Made by a program: the position numbers and the translations under genes
From: Bordetella parapertussis
GTDB lineage: Bacteria; Pseudomonadota; Gammaproteobacteria; Burkholderiales; Burkholderiaceae_C
Direction of reading: 5' to 3'
Length of the DNA: 55,912 nucleotides
NCBI GenBank assembly: GCA_945861305.1
Contig: CAMATW010000015.1
Span: 1 to 55,912, forward strand
Part shown: positions 15,515 through 25,800 of the stretch, one piece after another
Numbering within the stretch: position 1 is the stretch's first letter
Layout of the letters: each line of letters begins with the position of its first letter
Notes under the pieces: generated by a model
What the model saw: only the letters and a program-made list of their open reading frames with translations
The model's database searches: none
What the model was told of the DNA's origin: nothing

Positions 15515-17140
15515 ATGGCATGGCTGACTTTTCAACCCAAATTATTTCAAGCGCTAAAGGGCTACAACAGCCACAAACTAGGGCAAGACGTAGGTGCGGG
15601 TTTGACAGTGGGAGTAGTGGCGCTGCCCTTGTCCATGGCCTTTGCCATCGCTTCGGGCTTGAAACCAGAAGCTGGTTTGATCACGGCCATCGTGGCTGGT
15701 TTTCTCATCTCAGCGCTGGGCGGCAGCAGGGTGCAAATTGGCGGACCCGCGGGCGCCTTCATTGTCATCGTGTACGGCATTGTTTTGCAGCATGGCGTGA
15801 GCGGGCTGATGCTAGCCACTTTCATGTCAGGCTTGTGGTTGCTGCTAATGGGCTTGTTGCATATGGGCGTGCTGATTCGATTCATTCCCGTGGCGGTGGT
15901 GATTGGTTTTACCAATGGCATCGCAGTGTTGATTACTTTGTTGCAATTGAAAGATTTTCTGGGCCTGCCAATTCAAACCATGCCGGCTGATGCGATAGGC
16001 ATCGTGAGCATGGTTCTAAGCCATCTAAACCTGATTAACCCCACCACATTGAGCTTGACCTTGGGCAGCTTGCTGGTCATGGTGTTCTGGCAATTTGGCA
16101 TTCCGCGCTTGTTGTCAGAAAGCTGGGCCAAACGCTTGGGCATGCTGCCCAGCCCCATGTTGGTGATGGTGTTGTCCTCCGTCGTGGTTTACCTTGCCGA
16201 GTGGCAAGTCGACACCTTGGGCAGTCGTTTTGGCGGTATTTCTGCCCACGTGCCTCCTTGGGTGTGGCCCAGTTTCTCTTGGATGCACATCATGAATTTG
16301 CTGGTCCCAAGTTTTACACTGGCATTTTTGGGAGCCATTACATCGCTTTTATGCGCTCGCGTGGCCGACGGCATGATTGATGACCGCCATGACCCCAATC
16401 AGGAGTTGATGGCGCAAGGCATAGCCAACATGGCCATGCCGTTTGTTGGTGGTATGCCAGCCACCGGCGCCATCGCCCGTACGGTCACAAACCTGAAAAA
16501 TGGCGCCAGCAGCCCCATAGCCGGTATGGTTCACTCGCTGGGACTGTTACTGGTCATCCTGCTGGCTGCCCCGCTGGTGTCACACATTCCGCTGGCTGCC
16601 TTGAGCGCCATCTTGATGTCTGTCGCATGGAATATGGGGAACTGGCGAGCATTGGCACAGCTGAAGCAATTCCGTTGGTCTTACCGCATCACACTTTTGG
16701 CAGTCTTCATGCTGACGGTCTTGGTCAATTTGACAGTTGCTTTTGAGGTGGGCCTATTGGCGGCCTGTCTGATCTTTGTGTATCGGATTTCCAGCCTGAG
16801 CCGTTGCATAGAGCTTCACCGCAGTGAAGCTGTGCAAGTTTGGGGACTCCAAGGTGCCTTGTTCTTTGGGGCGGTTGTTTTGGTCGATCAATTGGCTCAA
16901 CAACTGCCCAGCCAAACCTTGGTGCTGGACGCCAGCGGCGTGATTTATACGGACACCAGCGGCGCGGACGCCTTGCACAACCTGTGGCAAAGTTGTCAAA
17001 AAGCAGGCGTTCGCTTGGTGCTGACGGGATTGAACCAACAAACCAGTGATTTGCTTAGACGCACCAACTTGCTTGAACAATTAGGTGCTTCCAATGTTCA
17101 GGCCCATTGGGAACCTATCTTGAAAACCCTTGGTGGCTAG
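15515..17140 (+). CDS. SulP-family anion transporter with STAS domain
   Basis: A 541-residue inner-membrane protein with about 12-14 hydrophobic segments up to residue ~425 and a C-terminal STAS domain (about 440-535, LVLDASGVIYTDTSGADALHNL). The SulP signature appears early as VGVVALPLSMAFAIASG and GGSRVQIGGPAGAF. Members carry sulfate, bicarbonate or C4-dicarboxylates; nothing here decides which. Its end overlaps a possible longer start of the next frame, but the true DUF3460 start is after it. Confidence 0.88.
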   Translation: MAWLTFQPKLFQALKGYNSHKLGQDVGAGLTVGVVALPLSMAFAIASGLKPEAGLITAIVAGFLISALGGSRVQIGGPAGAFIVIVYGIVLQHGVSGLMLATFMSGLWLLLMGLLHMGVLIRFIPVAVVIGFTNGIAVLITLLQLKDFLGLPIQTMPADAIGIVSMVLSHLNLINPTTLSLTLGSLLVMVFWQFGIPRLLSESWAKRLGMLPSPMLVMVLSSVVVYLAEWQVDTLGSRFGGISAHVPPWVWPSFSWMHIMNLLVPSFTLAFLGAITSLLCARVADGMIDDRHDPNQELMAQGIANMAMPFVGGMPATGAIARTVTNLKNGASSPIAGMVHSLGLLLVILLAAPLVSHIPLAALSAILMSVAWNMGNWRALAQLKQFRWSYRITLLAVFMLTVLVNLTVAFEVGLLAACLIFVYRISSLSRCIELHRSEAVQVWGLQGALFFGAVVLVDQLAQQLPSQTLVLDASGVIYTDTSGADALHNLWQSCQKAGVRLVLTGLNQQTSDLLRRTNLLEQLGASNVQAHWEPILKTLGG

Positions 17141-17168
17141 AATAGCGTTCCCACTCTTGGTCATCCCT

Positions 17169-17378
17169 ATGTCACTGTTTGCCCGCCCCAAATACGTCTC
17201 TGAAGCCTCGCTGTTCATCGATCAGTTGAAGCAGGCCAAGCCTACGCTGGAAGCCGAGCAGCGTCAGGGCCGCGCACTGCTGTGGGACACCCCTCTCAAC
17301 GCCAATGAACAAAGCGAGTTCAAGGTAGGCAAAGTCGCTCAAAAGCCCTACGTTTATTTCAATCCCAGCGTCAAGTGA
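17169..17378 (+). CDS. DUF3460 family small protein
   Basis: A 69-residue soluble protein (MSLFARPKYVSEASLFIDQL..., with EAEQRQGRALLWD) that I recognise as DUF3460, a family of short proteins common in Burkholderiales with no known function. The ATG at 17169 fits the family start; a longer frame from 17130 overlaps the SulP gene. Its TGA overlaps the GTG start of scpA, so it is probably the first gene of the scpA unit. Confidence 0.75.
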   Translation: MSLFARPKYVSEASLFIDQLKQAKPTLEAEQRQGRALLWDTPLNANEQSEFKVGKVAQKPYVYFNPSVK

Positions 17379-18232
17379 ACACAGCTGATTTGCCAGCCAA
17401 TTGGCAAGGGCCCAGCGGCGACTTGCCCCATATGCCCACGGTCATTGACCATGTGGCGGTGGCGCGTCTTTATGGCGAACCGTTGTTTGCCATGCCGCAG
17501 GACCTGTACATCCCACCCGACGCCTTGCAAATCTTTTTGGAGGCCTTTGAGGGCCCTTTGGACTTGCTGCTGTACTTGATCCGCAAGCAAAATTTCAATA
17601 TCTTGGACATTCCCATGGCGGGACTCACCCGCCAGTACCTCAGCTATGTCGAGGAAATCCGTAAAACCAACTTAGAGTTAGCCGCTGAATATTTGCTGAT
17701 GGCGGCGATGCTGATAGAAATCAAGTCGCGAATGCTATTGCCACCCAAAAAGGTGGCCGAAGGCGTGGAAGCCGAGGACCCCCGTGCCGAGTTGGTACGC
17801 CGCTTGTTGGAGTACGAGCAACTCAAATTGGCAGCCGCCAACTTGAACCAATTTCCCCAACAAGGGCGAGACTTTTTACGCGCTCAGGTGTACATCGAGC
17901 AGTCCATGCAACCCCGATTTCCCCATGTGGATGCGGTGGAATTGCAGCAAGCGTGGGCAGATATTTTGCGTCGTGCCAAACTGGTGCAACACCACAAAAT
18001 CAGCCGCCAAGAACTGTCGGTGCGTGAACACATGAGCATCGTCTTGAAAAAACTGCAAGGTCAGCGCTTTGTGGAGTTCGCCGATTTGTTCGACCCAGCC
18101 CTTGGTGTACCCGTGTTGCTGGTGACCTTCATCGCCTTGCTTGAACTCGCCAAAGAGACTTTGGTGGACATCACCCAAGCCGAGGCCTATGCACCCATTT
18201 ATGTTCGACTGGCTTACGCGCCTGTGAACTGA
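17375..18232 (+). CDS. scpA: Segregation and condensation protein A
   Basis: A 285-residue kleisin of the SMC-ScpAB complex, which organises and segregates the chromosome. The SMC-neck-binding part is clear: [15 protein letters not shown] near residues 53-67, then [24 protein letters not shown]. The C-terminal winged-helix part follows after ~200. It starts with GTG overlapping the DUF3460 stop. A predicted ~50-residue N-terminal extension precedes the domain, as in other betaproteobacterial ScpA. No scpB is in the window. Confidence 0.93.
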   Translation: MNTADLPANWQGPSGDLPHMPTVIDHVAVARLYGEPLFAMPQDLYIPPDALQIFLEAFEGPLDLLLYLIRKQNFNILDIPMAGLTRQYLSYVEEIRKTNLELAAEYLLMAAMLIEIKSRMLLPPKKVAEGVEAEDPRAELVRRLLEYEQLKLAAANLNQFPQQGRDFLRAQVYIEQSMQPRFPHVDAVELQQAWADILRRAKLVQHHKISRQELSVREHMSIVLKKLQGQRFVEFADLFDPALGVPVLLVTFIALLELAKETLVDITQAEAYAPIYVRLAYAPVN

Positions 18233-18254
18233 TTTCTTTGAGGAAACACCCATC

Positions 18255-19100
18255 ATGAGCGTTCAACCCAGCGCCCCCGCTAACGCCAAGCGTCCTGCAA
18301 TGACCTTACATAGTTTGATGAAGATGTACAGCGAGGGCGAAAAAATCACCATGCTCACCGCCTATGACGCAAGCTTCGCAGCCTTGGCCGATTTGGCAGG
18401 CGTGGAAGTTATTTTGGTGGGCGATTCTCTGGGTATGGTGTGCCAAGGCCACAGCAGCACCTTGCCAGTCACCCTTGACGCCATGCGTTACCACACCGAA
18501 TGCGTGGCCCGTGGCGTGCAAAAGCAACATGGCCGCCCGATTGTTCTGGGAGACATGCCCTTTGGCACCTACGCCACCCCAGAGCAAGCCTTTCGCAGTG
18601 CCAGCGAATTGATGCAAGCGGGTGCGCACATGGTCAAGCTCGAAGGCGGCGTTTGGTTGGCGCCTACTGTGGAGTTTTTGGTCACCCGCGGCATACCGGT
18701 CTGCGGTCACATAGGCTTGACGCCGCAAAGCGTGAACACCTTGGGCGGCTACCGTGTGCAAGGGCGCACCGACAACGGCGCGCAACAATTGATGCAAGAC
18801 GCTTTGCAGTTGGAAAAAGCTGGTGCACAAATGCTGGTTTTGGAAATGGTGCCTGCGGTACTTTCTGGCGAAATCACCCGCGCCCTAAGCACTTGCGCCA
18901 CCATTGGCATTGGCGCTGGTGTGGACACCGCTGGACAAATTTTGGTCTTGCACGATATGTTGGGCGTGACCCAAGGCAAGGTACCTAAGTTTGCGCACAA
19001 CTTCATGAACGAGGCCTCCTCCATTCAAGAGGCTATGCATGCTTTTGTGAAGGCCGTCAAAGAGCAACGCTTCCCCGTGAACGAATTGCACGCTTGGTAA
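18255..19100 (+). CDS. panB: 3-methyl-2-oxobutanoate hydroxymethyltransferase
   Basis: A 281-residue TIM-barrel enzyme that transfers a hydroxymethyl group from methylene-THF to 2-oxoisovalerate, the first step of pantothenate synthesis. Typical segments are [30 protein letters not shown] and VKLEGG; the catalytic glutamate sits in LEMVPA. A GAGGA site precedes the ATG. It is followed after 7 bases by panC, so the two pathway genes are coupled. Confidence 0.96.
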   Translation: MSVQPSAPANAKRPAMTLHSLMKMYSEGEKITMLTAYDASFAALADLAGVEVILVGDSLGMVCQGHSSTLPVTLDAMRYHTECVARGVQKQHGRPIVLGDMPFGTYATPEQAFRSASELMQAGAHMVKLEGGVWLAPTVEFLVTRGIPVCGHIGLTPQSVNTLGGYRVQGRTDNGAQQLMQDALQLEKAGAQMLVLEMVPAVLSGEITRALSTCATIGIGAGVDTAGQILVLHDMLGVTQGKVPKFAHNFMNEASSIQEAMHAFVKAVKEQRFPVNELHAW

Positions 19101-19107
19101 AAACCGT

Positions 19108-19965
19108 ATGTTGATCGCCCGTACGCTGGCCGAGTTGCGCCAGCATTTACAGCGCTTTGAACGACCCGCCTTTGTGCCCACCATGGGCAATTTGCACGAA
19201 GGCCATTTGCACCTGCTGCAAGTGGGCAAGCCCTTGGGCGATGTGTTGGTGGCCAGTATCTTTGTCAACCGCTTGCAATTTTTACCGAACGAAGACTTTG
19301 CCAGCTACCCCCGCACCTTTGAAGACGACTGCGCCAAATTGCGTGAACAGGGTTGCGATGTATTGTTCGCGCCCGATGAAGCAGAGCTGTACCCCCAGCC
19401 CCAAGTCTTCAAAGTGCAACCCGACCCCGCCTTGGCCAATATTTTGGAAGGGCAATTTCGCCATGGGTTTTTCACCGGCGTATGTACCGTGGTTATGAAA
19501 CTGTTCATGGCTGTGTTTGCCGGCAAAGCGCAAGGCGTGGCTGTGTTTGGCAAGAAGGACTACCAACAGTTGATAGTGATTCGCCAAATGGTGCGCCAGT
19601 TTGCCCTGCCCATTGAGATCAGCGGGGTGGACACCTGCCGCGCCCCAGACGGTTTGGCGCTCAGCTCGCGCAACGGCTACCTCAGCACGACAGAACGTAT
19701 GGAAGCGGTGCAACTGTCGATGGCGCTACGCCAATTGGGCAAAGACGCTTTGGCTGTCCCCGATGACCTAGCCTCACACTTGCCACGACTGGAAGCCCAA
19801 GCCATGGACGCCCTGCGCCAGCGCGGTTGGCAACCCGACTACCTGACTGTGCGACGCCGCCAAGATCTGCAATTGCCGCTTACGGGCGACGCACTGGTGG
19901 TACTGGGCGCGGCGAAGTTAGGCGCCACACGGTTGATAGATAACTTAGAGCTTATTCTCCCTTAG
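19108..19965 (+). CDS. panC: Pantothenate synthetase
   Basis: A 285-residue ATP-dependent ligase joining pantoate and beta-alanine. It has the nucleotidyltransferase HIGH-like motif in [14 protein letters not shown] near residues 25-38, [16 protein letters not shown] and a late SSRNGYLS. It is the second gene of the panBC pair; panD is not in the window. Its 3' end overlaps the convergent gpsA by 14 bases. Confidence 0.96.
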   Translation: MLIARTLAELRQHLQRFERPAFVPTMGNLHEGHLHLLQVGKPLGDVLVASIFVNRLQFLPNEDFASYPRTFEDDCAKLREQGCDVLFAPDEAELYPQPQVFKVQPDPALANILEGQFRHGFFTGVCTVVMKLFMAVFAGKAQGVAVFGKKDYQQLIVIRQMVRQFALPIEISGVDTCRAPDGLALSSRNGYLSTTERMEAVQLSMALRQLGKDALAVPDDLASHLPRLEAQAMDALRQRGWQPDYLTVRRRQDLQLPLTGDALVVLGAAKLGATRLIDNLELILP

Positions 19966-20953
19966 CGTCGCGCCCCATCAGCGCCGCCACGGCTTGTTGC
20001 GCAGAAGCTTGTCCTTGCAACACCGCCACCACCGCTTGGGCGATGGGCATGTCCACGCCAAGCTGTTGGGCGCGTTGCACCACGGTGTGGGCGCTGTAAA
20101 CACCTTCGGCCACATGGCCCAAAGACTGCAACACTTGGTCTAACGATTGGCCTTGCGCCAAGGCCATGCCCACCTGCCTGTTGCGGCTTAAGTCGCCAGT
20201 GGCGGTGAGCACCAAGTCGCCCAAACCGCTCAGGCCCATGAAAGTGTCCGCACGTGCGCCCATGGCAAGCCCCAAGCGGGATATTTCTGCCAAACCGCGT
20301 GTGATGAGCGCAGCGCGTGCGTTCAAACCCAACTTCATGCCATCACACAAACCGGTGGCGATGGCCATGACGTTTTTCACCGCGCCACCGACCTCTACGC
20401 CCACCACATCCTCATTGGCATAAAGACGCAAGTTGTCGCCGTGAAAAGCATCCACCAATGCCTGTCGCACTGAAGCGTGTTCACTGGCAGCCACCAAAGC
20501 GGCGGGCCGCCCAGCAGCCACCTCTTGGGCAAAACTCGGCCCACTCAAAACACCCGCCAACATGCCAGGCGCAACCTCGGCTTGCACCTCGTGGGGCAGT
20601 AAACCGTGGAGCGCAGAAGTTGATGACGCAGCCTCAAAACCTTTGCACAACCAAGCCAATGGTTTTTGCTTTTGCAAGGGCACAAGCACTTGCAATACCG
20701 CACGCAGCGAGGCCATGGGTGTGGCCAAAACGGTTAAATCGACGTCGGACAAAGCTTCAGAAAAAGGGGCGTTGCTTATGTGCAAAGAAGCGGGCAAAAC
20801 GCAGCCAGGCAAGTAGCGCTTGTTTTCGCGATGCTGCTGCAGGGTTTGAACCAAGCTCGCGTCACGCGCCCACAAGGTGACCTCATGGCGCGAAGCGGCC
20901 TGTACCGCGAGCGCCGTGCCCCAAGCGCCAGCGCCAACGATGACCAATTTCAC
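19952..20953 (-). CDS. gpsA: Glycerol-3-phosphate dehydrogenase [NAD(P)+]
   Basis: A 333-residue enzyme making sn-glycerol-3-phosphate for phospholipids. The Rossmann motif [10 protein letters not shown] is at residues 7-16, followed by [18 protein letters not shown] and a [13 protein letters not shown] segment with the catalytic lysine. It starts with GTG overlapping the secB stop by 3 bases (GTGA). The secB-gpsA order is frequent in proteobacteria. Confidence 0.96.
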   Translation of the reverse strand: MKLVIVGAGAWGTALAVQAASRHEVTLWARDASLVQTLQQHRENKRYLPGCVLPASLHISNAPFSEALSDVDLTVLATPMASLRAVLQVLVPLQKQKPLAWLCKGFEAASSTSALHGLLPHEVQAEVAPGMLAGVLSGPSFAQEVAAGRPAALVAASEHASVRQALVDAFHGDNLRLYANEDVVGVEVGGAVKNVMAIATGLCDGMKLGLNARAALITRGLAEISRLGLAMGARADTFMGLSGLGDLVLTATGDLSRNRQVGMALAQGQSLDQVLQSLGHVAEGVYSAHTVVQRAQQLGVDMPIAQAVVAVLQGQASAQQAVAALMGRDAKGE

Positions 20954-21396
20954 TGCAGTTTTTGCTCTGCCGCCATGCGTTGCTGCTGGTCGAACATGGC
21001 TTGGAAATTAATTTCCGCCATGTGCACAGGCGGAAAACCTGCGCGCTGTATGACATCAGCCACATTGCCGCGCAAATAGGGGTAAATGATTTGTGGACAC
21101 GCAATGCCTGTGACGGGTTGCAACTGGCCGTCTGGCAGGTTGCGGATTTCAAAAATACCCGCCTGCTTTGCCTCGACCAAAAACATGGTTTGGTCATTGA
21201 TTTTGGTCGTGACTGTCGCTGTGACCGTGATCTCAAAAACGCCGTCACCTATTTGCTCTGAGCCCAAACCAATTTGGATGTCCACCGAAGGAGCTTCTTG
21301 CGACAACAAAATCGCTGGTGAATTGGGTTGCTCTAAAGAGAGGTCTTTGAGGTAAATGCGCTGGATTTGAAAGACGGGATCGGTGGCTTCGGCCAT
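20950..21396 (-). CDS. secB: Protein-export chaperone SecB
   Basis: A 148-residue cytosolic chaperone that keeps precursor proteins unfolded and delivers them to SecA. It has the family's [19 protein letters not shown] near residues 8-26 and a conserved [27 protein letters not shown] segment. Length is normal. A stem-loop with T-run separates it from upstream grxC, so secB-gpsA may have its own promoter. Confidence 0.96.
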   Translation of the reverse strand: MAEATDPVFQIQRIYLKDLSLEQPNSPAILLSQEAPSVDIQIGLGSEQIGDGVFEITVTATVTTKINDQTMFLVEAKQAGIFEIRNLPDGQLQPVTGIACPQIIYPYLRGNVADVIQRAGFPPVHMAEINFQAMFDQQQRMAAEQKLQ

Positions 21397-21410
21397 GGTA
21401 AGTTTCCTGA

Positions 21411-21448
21411 AAAGAAAAACCCGCTTGGTAACTGCCTCCTAAGCGGGT
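21411..21448 (-). terminator. Rho-independent terminator between grxC and secB
   Basis: ACCCGCTT (21419-21426) pairs with AAGCGGGT (21441-21448); read leftward the stem is followed by TTTTTCTTTT. It would end transcripts from the rhodanese-grxC unit, or attenuate read-through into secB. Confidence 0.7.
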
Positions 21449-21472
21449 GAGGGTTAGGTGGCGAAGATTATG

Positions 21473-21733
21473 TCAGCTTGCTTGCAGCATGGGCATGAGG
21501 CCACCGCGGCTGTCCAAGGCCATCAAATCATCGCAGCCGCCCACATGGGTCTCGCCAATGAAGATTTGCGGCACGGTACGCCTGCCTGTCAAGGCCATCA
21601 TGCGGTCACGCTCATCAGGAGAGAGATCGATTCGCACCTCCTCAATATGCTCGACGCCGCGAGCCTTTAGGATTTGCTTAGCCCGATTGCAATAGGGACA
21701 AACAGCGGTGGTGTACATCTTGATGGGTGGCAT
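21473..21733 (-). CDS. grxC: Glutaredoxin 3 (dithiol)
   Basis: An 86-residue thioredoxin-fold glutathione-dependent reductase. The active site is C12-PY-C15 (AVCPYC), followed by the cis-proline TVPQIFIG and the glutathione-binding GGCDDLMALD. It lies 14 bases after the rhodanese gene and before secB, a common proteobacterial order. Confidence 0.95.
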   Translation of the reverse strand: MPPIKMYTTAVCPYCNRAKQILKARGVEHIEEVRIDLSPDERDRMMALTGRRTVPQIFIGETHVGGCDDLMALDSRGGLMPMLQAS

Positions 21734-21747
21734 GGTTTAAAGGGTGG

Positions 21748-22158
21748 TTAGGTTTTTTCCAAAGGTAGATTGGCTTCTTGCCAAATCTTCAAGCCGCCCG
21801 ATAGGCTGTGGGCCTGCTCGAAACCGAGTTTGGTGGCAATTTTTTGGGCACGTTGCGAACGAACACCGCTGGCACACACCAAAATAAGGGGGCGTTTTTT
21901 GTCGTTGACGGTCTTGCCCAAGTTGGACTCCAACACATCCATGGCAATATTTTTAGCACCAATCAAATGGCCTGTGGAGAACTCTTCTGGGCTGCGCACG
22001 TCGACGATGTGCGCTCTTTCGCGGTTGATCATCAAAACCGCCTGGGTAGGTGACAAACCGGCCTTGCCCATGATTTGCAAGGAGGGTAAAAGCAGCGCCA
22101 TCCCAGACAGAACAGCCACCAGAACCAACATCCAGTTATCGATCAAAAAACTCACCAT
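21748..22158 (-). CDS. Membrane-anchored rhodanese-like protein
   Basis: A 136-residue protein with one N-terminal membrane helix (about residues 8-29) and a single rhodanese domain: VDVRSPEEFSTGHLIGA near 52-68 and the active-site cysteine C95 in VCASGVRS. It is likely a YibN-type thiosulfate sulfurtransferase or persulfide carrier facing the cytosol. I chose the ATG at 22158, with AAGG 5 bases upstream, over one at 22191 with no ribosome site. It diverges from gpmA. Confidence 0.85.
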   Translation of the reverse strand: MVSFLIDNWMLVLVAVLSGMALLLPSLQIMGKAGLSPTQAVLMINRERAHIVDVRSPEEFSTGHLIGAKNIAMDVLESNLGKTVNDKKRPLILVCASGVRSQRAQKIATKLGFEQAHSLSGGLKIWQEANLPLEKT

Positions 22159-22238
22159 GGTTGCCTTGGAAATTTGTCTTAGAAATGTCATTTTAGAATG
22201 GATTCTTTTTTCTGACTTAAGAAGGTCATTTCTTACCC

Positions 22239-22934
22239 ATGTACACCCTGGTGCTCATTCGACACGGCGAATCTATTTGGAACCTGGAAAACCGCTTCAC
22301 AGGCTGGGCCGATGTTGACCTGACGCCCAAAGGTGTGGAGCAAGCACGCCTTGCGGGGCTGATGCTGAAAGAGGCCGGTTTCGAGTTTGATGTGGCTTAC
22401 ACCAGCGTGCTGAAACGCGCCATCCATACCTTGTGGCATGCCTTGGATGGCATGGACCGCACTTGGCTGCCGGTGACCCACCACTGGCGCCTCAACGAGC
22501 GCCATTACGGCGCTTTGCAAGGCTTGAACAAGGCCGAGACCGCCGCGCAGTATGGCGAAGCGCGGGTCATGGCTTGGCGACGCAGCTTCGATGTGCCCCC
22601 GCCTGCCATGCAGCCCCAAGACAGCCGATACGAGGGTGCAGATCCGCGCTACGCCAAGCTCAGCGCCGCTCAGGTGCCGCTTACCGAGTGCCTCAAAGAC
22701 ACGGTTGAGAGGGTCATGCCCTTTTGGAACGAATCGCTCGCGCCTGCCATCCGCGCTGGCGAACGTGTGTTGGTCAGTGCGCACGGAAACTCCCTGCGAG
22801 CGCTGGTGAAATACCTCGACAACATCGCCGACCAAGACATCGTGGGCCTGAATATCCCCAATGGAGAGCCTTTGGTCTACGAATTAGACGCCGATTTGCG
22901 CCCAATTCGCAGCTATTACCTAAAAGACGCTTAG
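22239..22934 (+). CDS. gpmA: 2,3-bisphosphoglycerate-dependent phosphoglycerate mutase
   Basis: A 231-residue glycolytic enzyme interconverting 3- and 2-phosphoglycerate. The phosphohistidine is H9 in LIRHGES, and the family segments [25 protein letters not shown] and the second histidine in [13 protein letters not shown] are present. Length is normal for the cofactor-dependent form. It stands alone after the divergent rhodanese gene. Confidence 0.96.
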   Translation: MYTLVLIRHGESIWNLENRFTGWADVDLTPKGVEQARLAGLMLKEAGFEFDVAYTSVLKRAIHTLWHALDGMDRTWLPVTHHWRLNERHYGALQGLNKAETAAQYGEARVMAWRRSFDVPPPAMQPQDSRYEGADPRYAKLSAAQVPLTECLKDTVERVMPFWNESLAPAIRAGERVLVSAHGNSLRALVKYLDNIADQDIVGLNIPNGEPLVYELDADLRPIRSYYLKDA

Positions 22935-23053
22935 TCGACGCTAACCACGCCGCATCAAGGTTAATTTGCATAAAAGCCTGCGCCTGCGATTCAAGCACAG
23001 TAAACTATCTTCTTCAATTGCCTATTCATGGCTTTTTTTAATACAGGGTAAAA
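22935..23053. other. Intergenic region upstream of ctpA
   Basis: A 119-base AT-rich stretch before ctpA that must contain its promoter. It includes TTGCCT and a T-rich run before ATACAG, but the hexamers are poor and I do not assign a promoter. No tRNA, small coding frame or clear terminator for gpmA is visible. Confidence 0.35.
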
Positions 23054-24502
23054 ATGGGTCATAAACTCAAAATCGCAGGCTGGTTAAGCATTGGTGCCCT
23101 GACGGGTGCATTAACCACTTTTTCGCTACAAACCGTCGCTCGCGCCAATATGGCGCCGTTGCCGCTCGAAGAGTTGCAGCAACTGGCCGCGGTTTTCAGC
23201 ATGGTTAAGACCGATTACGTTGAAACTGTTGACGAGAAAAAACTCATCAATGACGCCATCTCTGGCATGGTTTCCAGTTTAGACCCGCACTCCCAGTATT
23301 TCGACAAAAAGTCCTACAAAGAATTCCGTGAAGGCACAACCGGTAAGTTTGTCGGCGTTGGAATTGAAATTTCCCAAGAAGACGGCATGGTCAAAGTGGT
23401 CTCGCCCATCGAAGGCTCACCCGCGGACCGTGCTGGCTTGAAGCCTGGCGACTTGATCACCAAAGTGGACGACACCTCCATGAAAGGCCTGTCGCTGAAC
23501 GAGGCGGTCAAGCGTATGCGTGGCGAACCCCGCACCAAGGTTTTGCTCACCATCTACCGCAAGGACGAAAACCGCACCTTCCCTGTCACCATCGTCCGTG
23601 AAGAGATCAAAACCGTCAGCGTCAAATCCAAGATGATTGACAACGGCTATGGCTGGATTCGTGTGAGCCAGTTTCAAGAGCGCACCGTTGACGACTTGGC
23701 CCGCAAACTTGAAGAGCTATACAAACAAGATCCCAAAATGAAGGGCTTGGTGCTCGATTTGCGTAACGACCCCGGTGGCTTATTGGATGCCGCGGTGGCC
23801 ATTTCAGCCGTCTTCTTGCCCGACAACGTGACAGTTGTATCAACCAACGGCCAGTTGGAAGAAAGCAAATTCACCTTTAAAGCTGCACCCGAGTACTACT
23901 TGCGTCGCGGCGGTCAAGACAGCGTGTCCAGCCTTGCCAGCAAAACCAATGGCTTTTTCAAGAAAATTCCCTTGGTGGTTTTGGTAAATGAAGGCTCAGC
24001 CTCAGCCAGCGAGATCGTTGCGGGTGCTTTGCAAGACCACAAACGCGCCACCCTCATGGGCAGCCAAACCTTTGGCAAGGGCTCGGTTCAAACCGTTCGT
24101 CAACTGGGCTCAGACACTGCCTTGAAAATAACCACAGCGCGTTACTACACCCCCAGCGGCCGCTCCATTCAAGCCAAAGGCATCTTGCCAGATTTGCTCA
24201 TCGACGACACCGCTGAGGGTAGCCCTTATGCAGCTTTACGCACCCGTGAAGCTGATTTGGAAAAACACCTCAACAGCGGCCAAGGCGAGGAAGTCAAAGA
24301 CCCTTCGCGTGAGAAAGCCCGCGATGAAGCTTTGAAACGCCTTGAGGAAGAGTCCAAAAAGCCTGTGGCAGATCGCAAAACCCCCGAGTACGGCAGCCCA
24401 GAAGACTTCCAGTTGCAACAAGCACTGAACCGCTTGAAAAACCAACCTGTGAAGGTCAGCAAAACCCTGACTGAACGTCCTGCCGATAAAAAGGAACAGT
24501 AA
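23054..24502 (+). CDS. ctpA: Carboxyl-terminal processing protease (S41)
   Basis: A 482-residue periplasmic serine protease. An N-terminal membrane/signal segment (LSIGALTGALTTFSL) is followed by a PDZ domain (about residues 95-175, GVGIEISQEDGMVKVVSPIEG...PGD) and the S41 catalytic domain, with the Ser in EGSASASEIVAGAL and the Lys in FGKGSVQT. The C-terminal ~80 residues are charged, rich in Glu and Lys. It ends 3 bases before the moeB GTG start, so the two form a unit. Confidence 0.94.
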   Translation: MGHKLKIAGWLSIGALTGALTTFSLQTVARANMAPLPLEELQQLAAVFSMVKTDYVETVDEKKLINDAISGMVSSLDPHSQYFDKKSYKEFREGTTGKFVGVGIEISQEDGMVKVVSPIEGSPADRAGLKPGDLITKVDDTSMKGLSLNEAVKRMRGEPRTKVLLTIYRKDENRTFPVTIVREEIKTVSVKSKMIDNGYGWIRVSQFQERTVDDLARKLEELYKQDPKMKGLVLDLRNDPGGLLDAAVAISAVFLPDNVTVVSTNGQLEESKFTFKAAPEYYLRRGGQDSVSSLASKTNGFFKKIPLVVLVNEGSASASEIVAGALQDHKRATLMGSQTFGKGSVQTVRQLGSDTALKITTARYYTPSGRSIQAKGILPDLLIDDTAEGSPYAALRTREADLEKHLNSGQGEEVKDPSREKARDEALKRLEEESKKPVADRKTPEYGSPEDFQLQQALNRLKNQPVKVSKTLTERPADKKEQ

Positions 24503-24505
24503 GGC

Positions 24506-25264
24506 GTGAATGACGCCCAGCTGCTGCGTTATTCACGGCATATCCTGCTCGATGAGCTTGGCGATCTAGGTCAACAACGGCTACTTGACAGCCATGTCTT
24601 GGTCATCGGCGCAGGCGGTTTAGGCTGCAGTGCAGCACTTTTTTTGGCGACCAGCGGTGTCGGGCACATCACCTTGGTCGACCATGACGAGGTGGACCTT
24701 ACCAACTTGCAACGCCAGATCGCCCACAGCACCGAGCGCATAGGTCAAGCCAAAGTGGCATCAGCCCAACAAGCGATGTTGGCGCTTAACCCCGACATCC
24801 ACATCACCACCTTGGAACAAAAGGCAGACGCAGCTTTGCTGGACCAACTGTTGCCCACAGTACAAGTGCTGCTCGATTGCAGTGACAACTTTCAAACCCG
24901 CCACATGCTTAACAAGGCCAGCGTGAAACACCGTGTGCCCTTGGTTAGTGGCGCGGTCATTCGCTTGGATGGTCAGTTGACCACTTATGACCCTAGGCAG
25001 CCAGACTCCCCCTGTTACGCCTGTGTGTTTCCGCCTGACCAAGCGCCGGAAGAAATCAGTTGCGCCACCATGGGTGTGTTGGCGCCTTTGGTGGGCGTCA
25101 TCGGCAGCTTGCAGGCTGCTGAAGCACTGAAGCTGCTGACTGACTTAGGCAGTTCTTTGGTGGGGCGACTGCAAATGCTCGATGGCCGCAGCTTGGCCTG
25201 GACCGAAATGCGTTTGCGCCGTCAAACCAGTTGCTCTGTGTGCGCCGTGGACAAGCGCTCATAA
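24506..25264 (+). CDS. moeB: MoeB/ThiF-type adenylyltransferase
   Basis: A 252-residue E1-like enzyme that adenylates the C-terminus of a small sulfur carrier such as MoaD or ThiS. It has RYSRHILLDELG, the ATP loop GAGGLGCSAA near residues 35-44, LTNLQRQI, and two zinc CxxC pairs (CYAC and CSVC). It has no rhodanese domain. Start is GTG. Without moaD or thiS nearby MoeB and ThiF cannot be told apart with certainty; MoeB is the better match in length. Its end overlaps the convergent GNAT gene by 43 bases. Confidence 0.85.
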   Translation: MNDAQLLRYSRHILLDELGDLGQQRLLDSHVLVIGAGGLGCSAALFLATSGVGHITLVDHDEVDLTNLQRQIAHSTERIGQAKVASAQQAMLALNPDIHITTLEQKADAALLDQLLPTVQVLLDCSDNFQTRHMLNKASVKHRVPLVSGAVIRLDGQLTTYDPRQPDSPCYACVFPPDQAPEEISCATMGVLAPLVGVIGSLQAAEALKLLTDLGSSLVGRLQMLDGRSLAWTEMRLRRQTSCSVCAVDKRS

Positions 25265-25800
25265 AAACGCACCGCCAAAGCTGGTCTATCAGCTTGCGAC
25301 GCTTCAATACCCGAGCGCACAAAACGGTAGTGCGACTTTTCCACCACCCGACAACTGGCTGCATTGCGCTCATCCACACGGCAAACCAAACGCGCAGTGG
25401 GTACAAGCCCCAGGGCTGTGTCGCTCAGGGCGGCGACAGCCTCGCTCATCAAACCACGTCCATGCTTTGAAGTTCTGCACCAATAACCCAACTCAAACTC
25501 CGGTACTTTTGCGTCAATACGGTGAAAACCGACGCTGCCCAACAGAGTGCCCGTGACTTTGTCATGCATCAGCATCGGCCAAGACAAGCCCAACTCAAAA
25601 GCTCCATAGCAGGATTGGCAATAGTCCTCTGCCATGTCGGGTGTTTGTGGCTTTTGCGCCCAGGGCAAAGAATCGGGCCATTGGCGAAGCGCTGTCAAAC
25701 TCTCTTGTACCGCCGAGTACAAAGCGTCGCCGTCTCCAGGAAGAGGGCAGCGCAACCACAAACGCGACGTCTCTATAGGGTCAACCCATGCAGTGCTCAT
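25222..25800 (-). CDS. GNAT N-acetyltransferase (RimJ/RimL-like)
   Basis: A 192-residue acetyltransferase with an N-terminal ETSRLWLRCPLPGD typical of RimJ/RimL-type enzymes and an acetyl-CoA-binding segment around YWCRTSKHGRGLMSEAV. The acceptor is unknown. The start at 25800 gives a 4-base ATGA overlap with the DUF429 stop, which favours it over an ATG at 25815. It is the last gene of the folE-BLUF-DUF429 unit. Confidence 0.82.
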   Translation of the reverse strand: MSTAWVDPIETSRLWLRCPLPGDGDALYSAVQESLTALRQWPDSLPWAQKPQTPDMAEDYCQSCYGAFELGLSWPMLMHDKVTGTLLGSVGFHRIDAKVPEFELGYWCRTSKHGRGLMSEAVAALSDTALGLVPTARLVCRVDERNAASCRVVEKSHYRFVRSGIEASQADRPALAVRFYERLSTAHTEQLV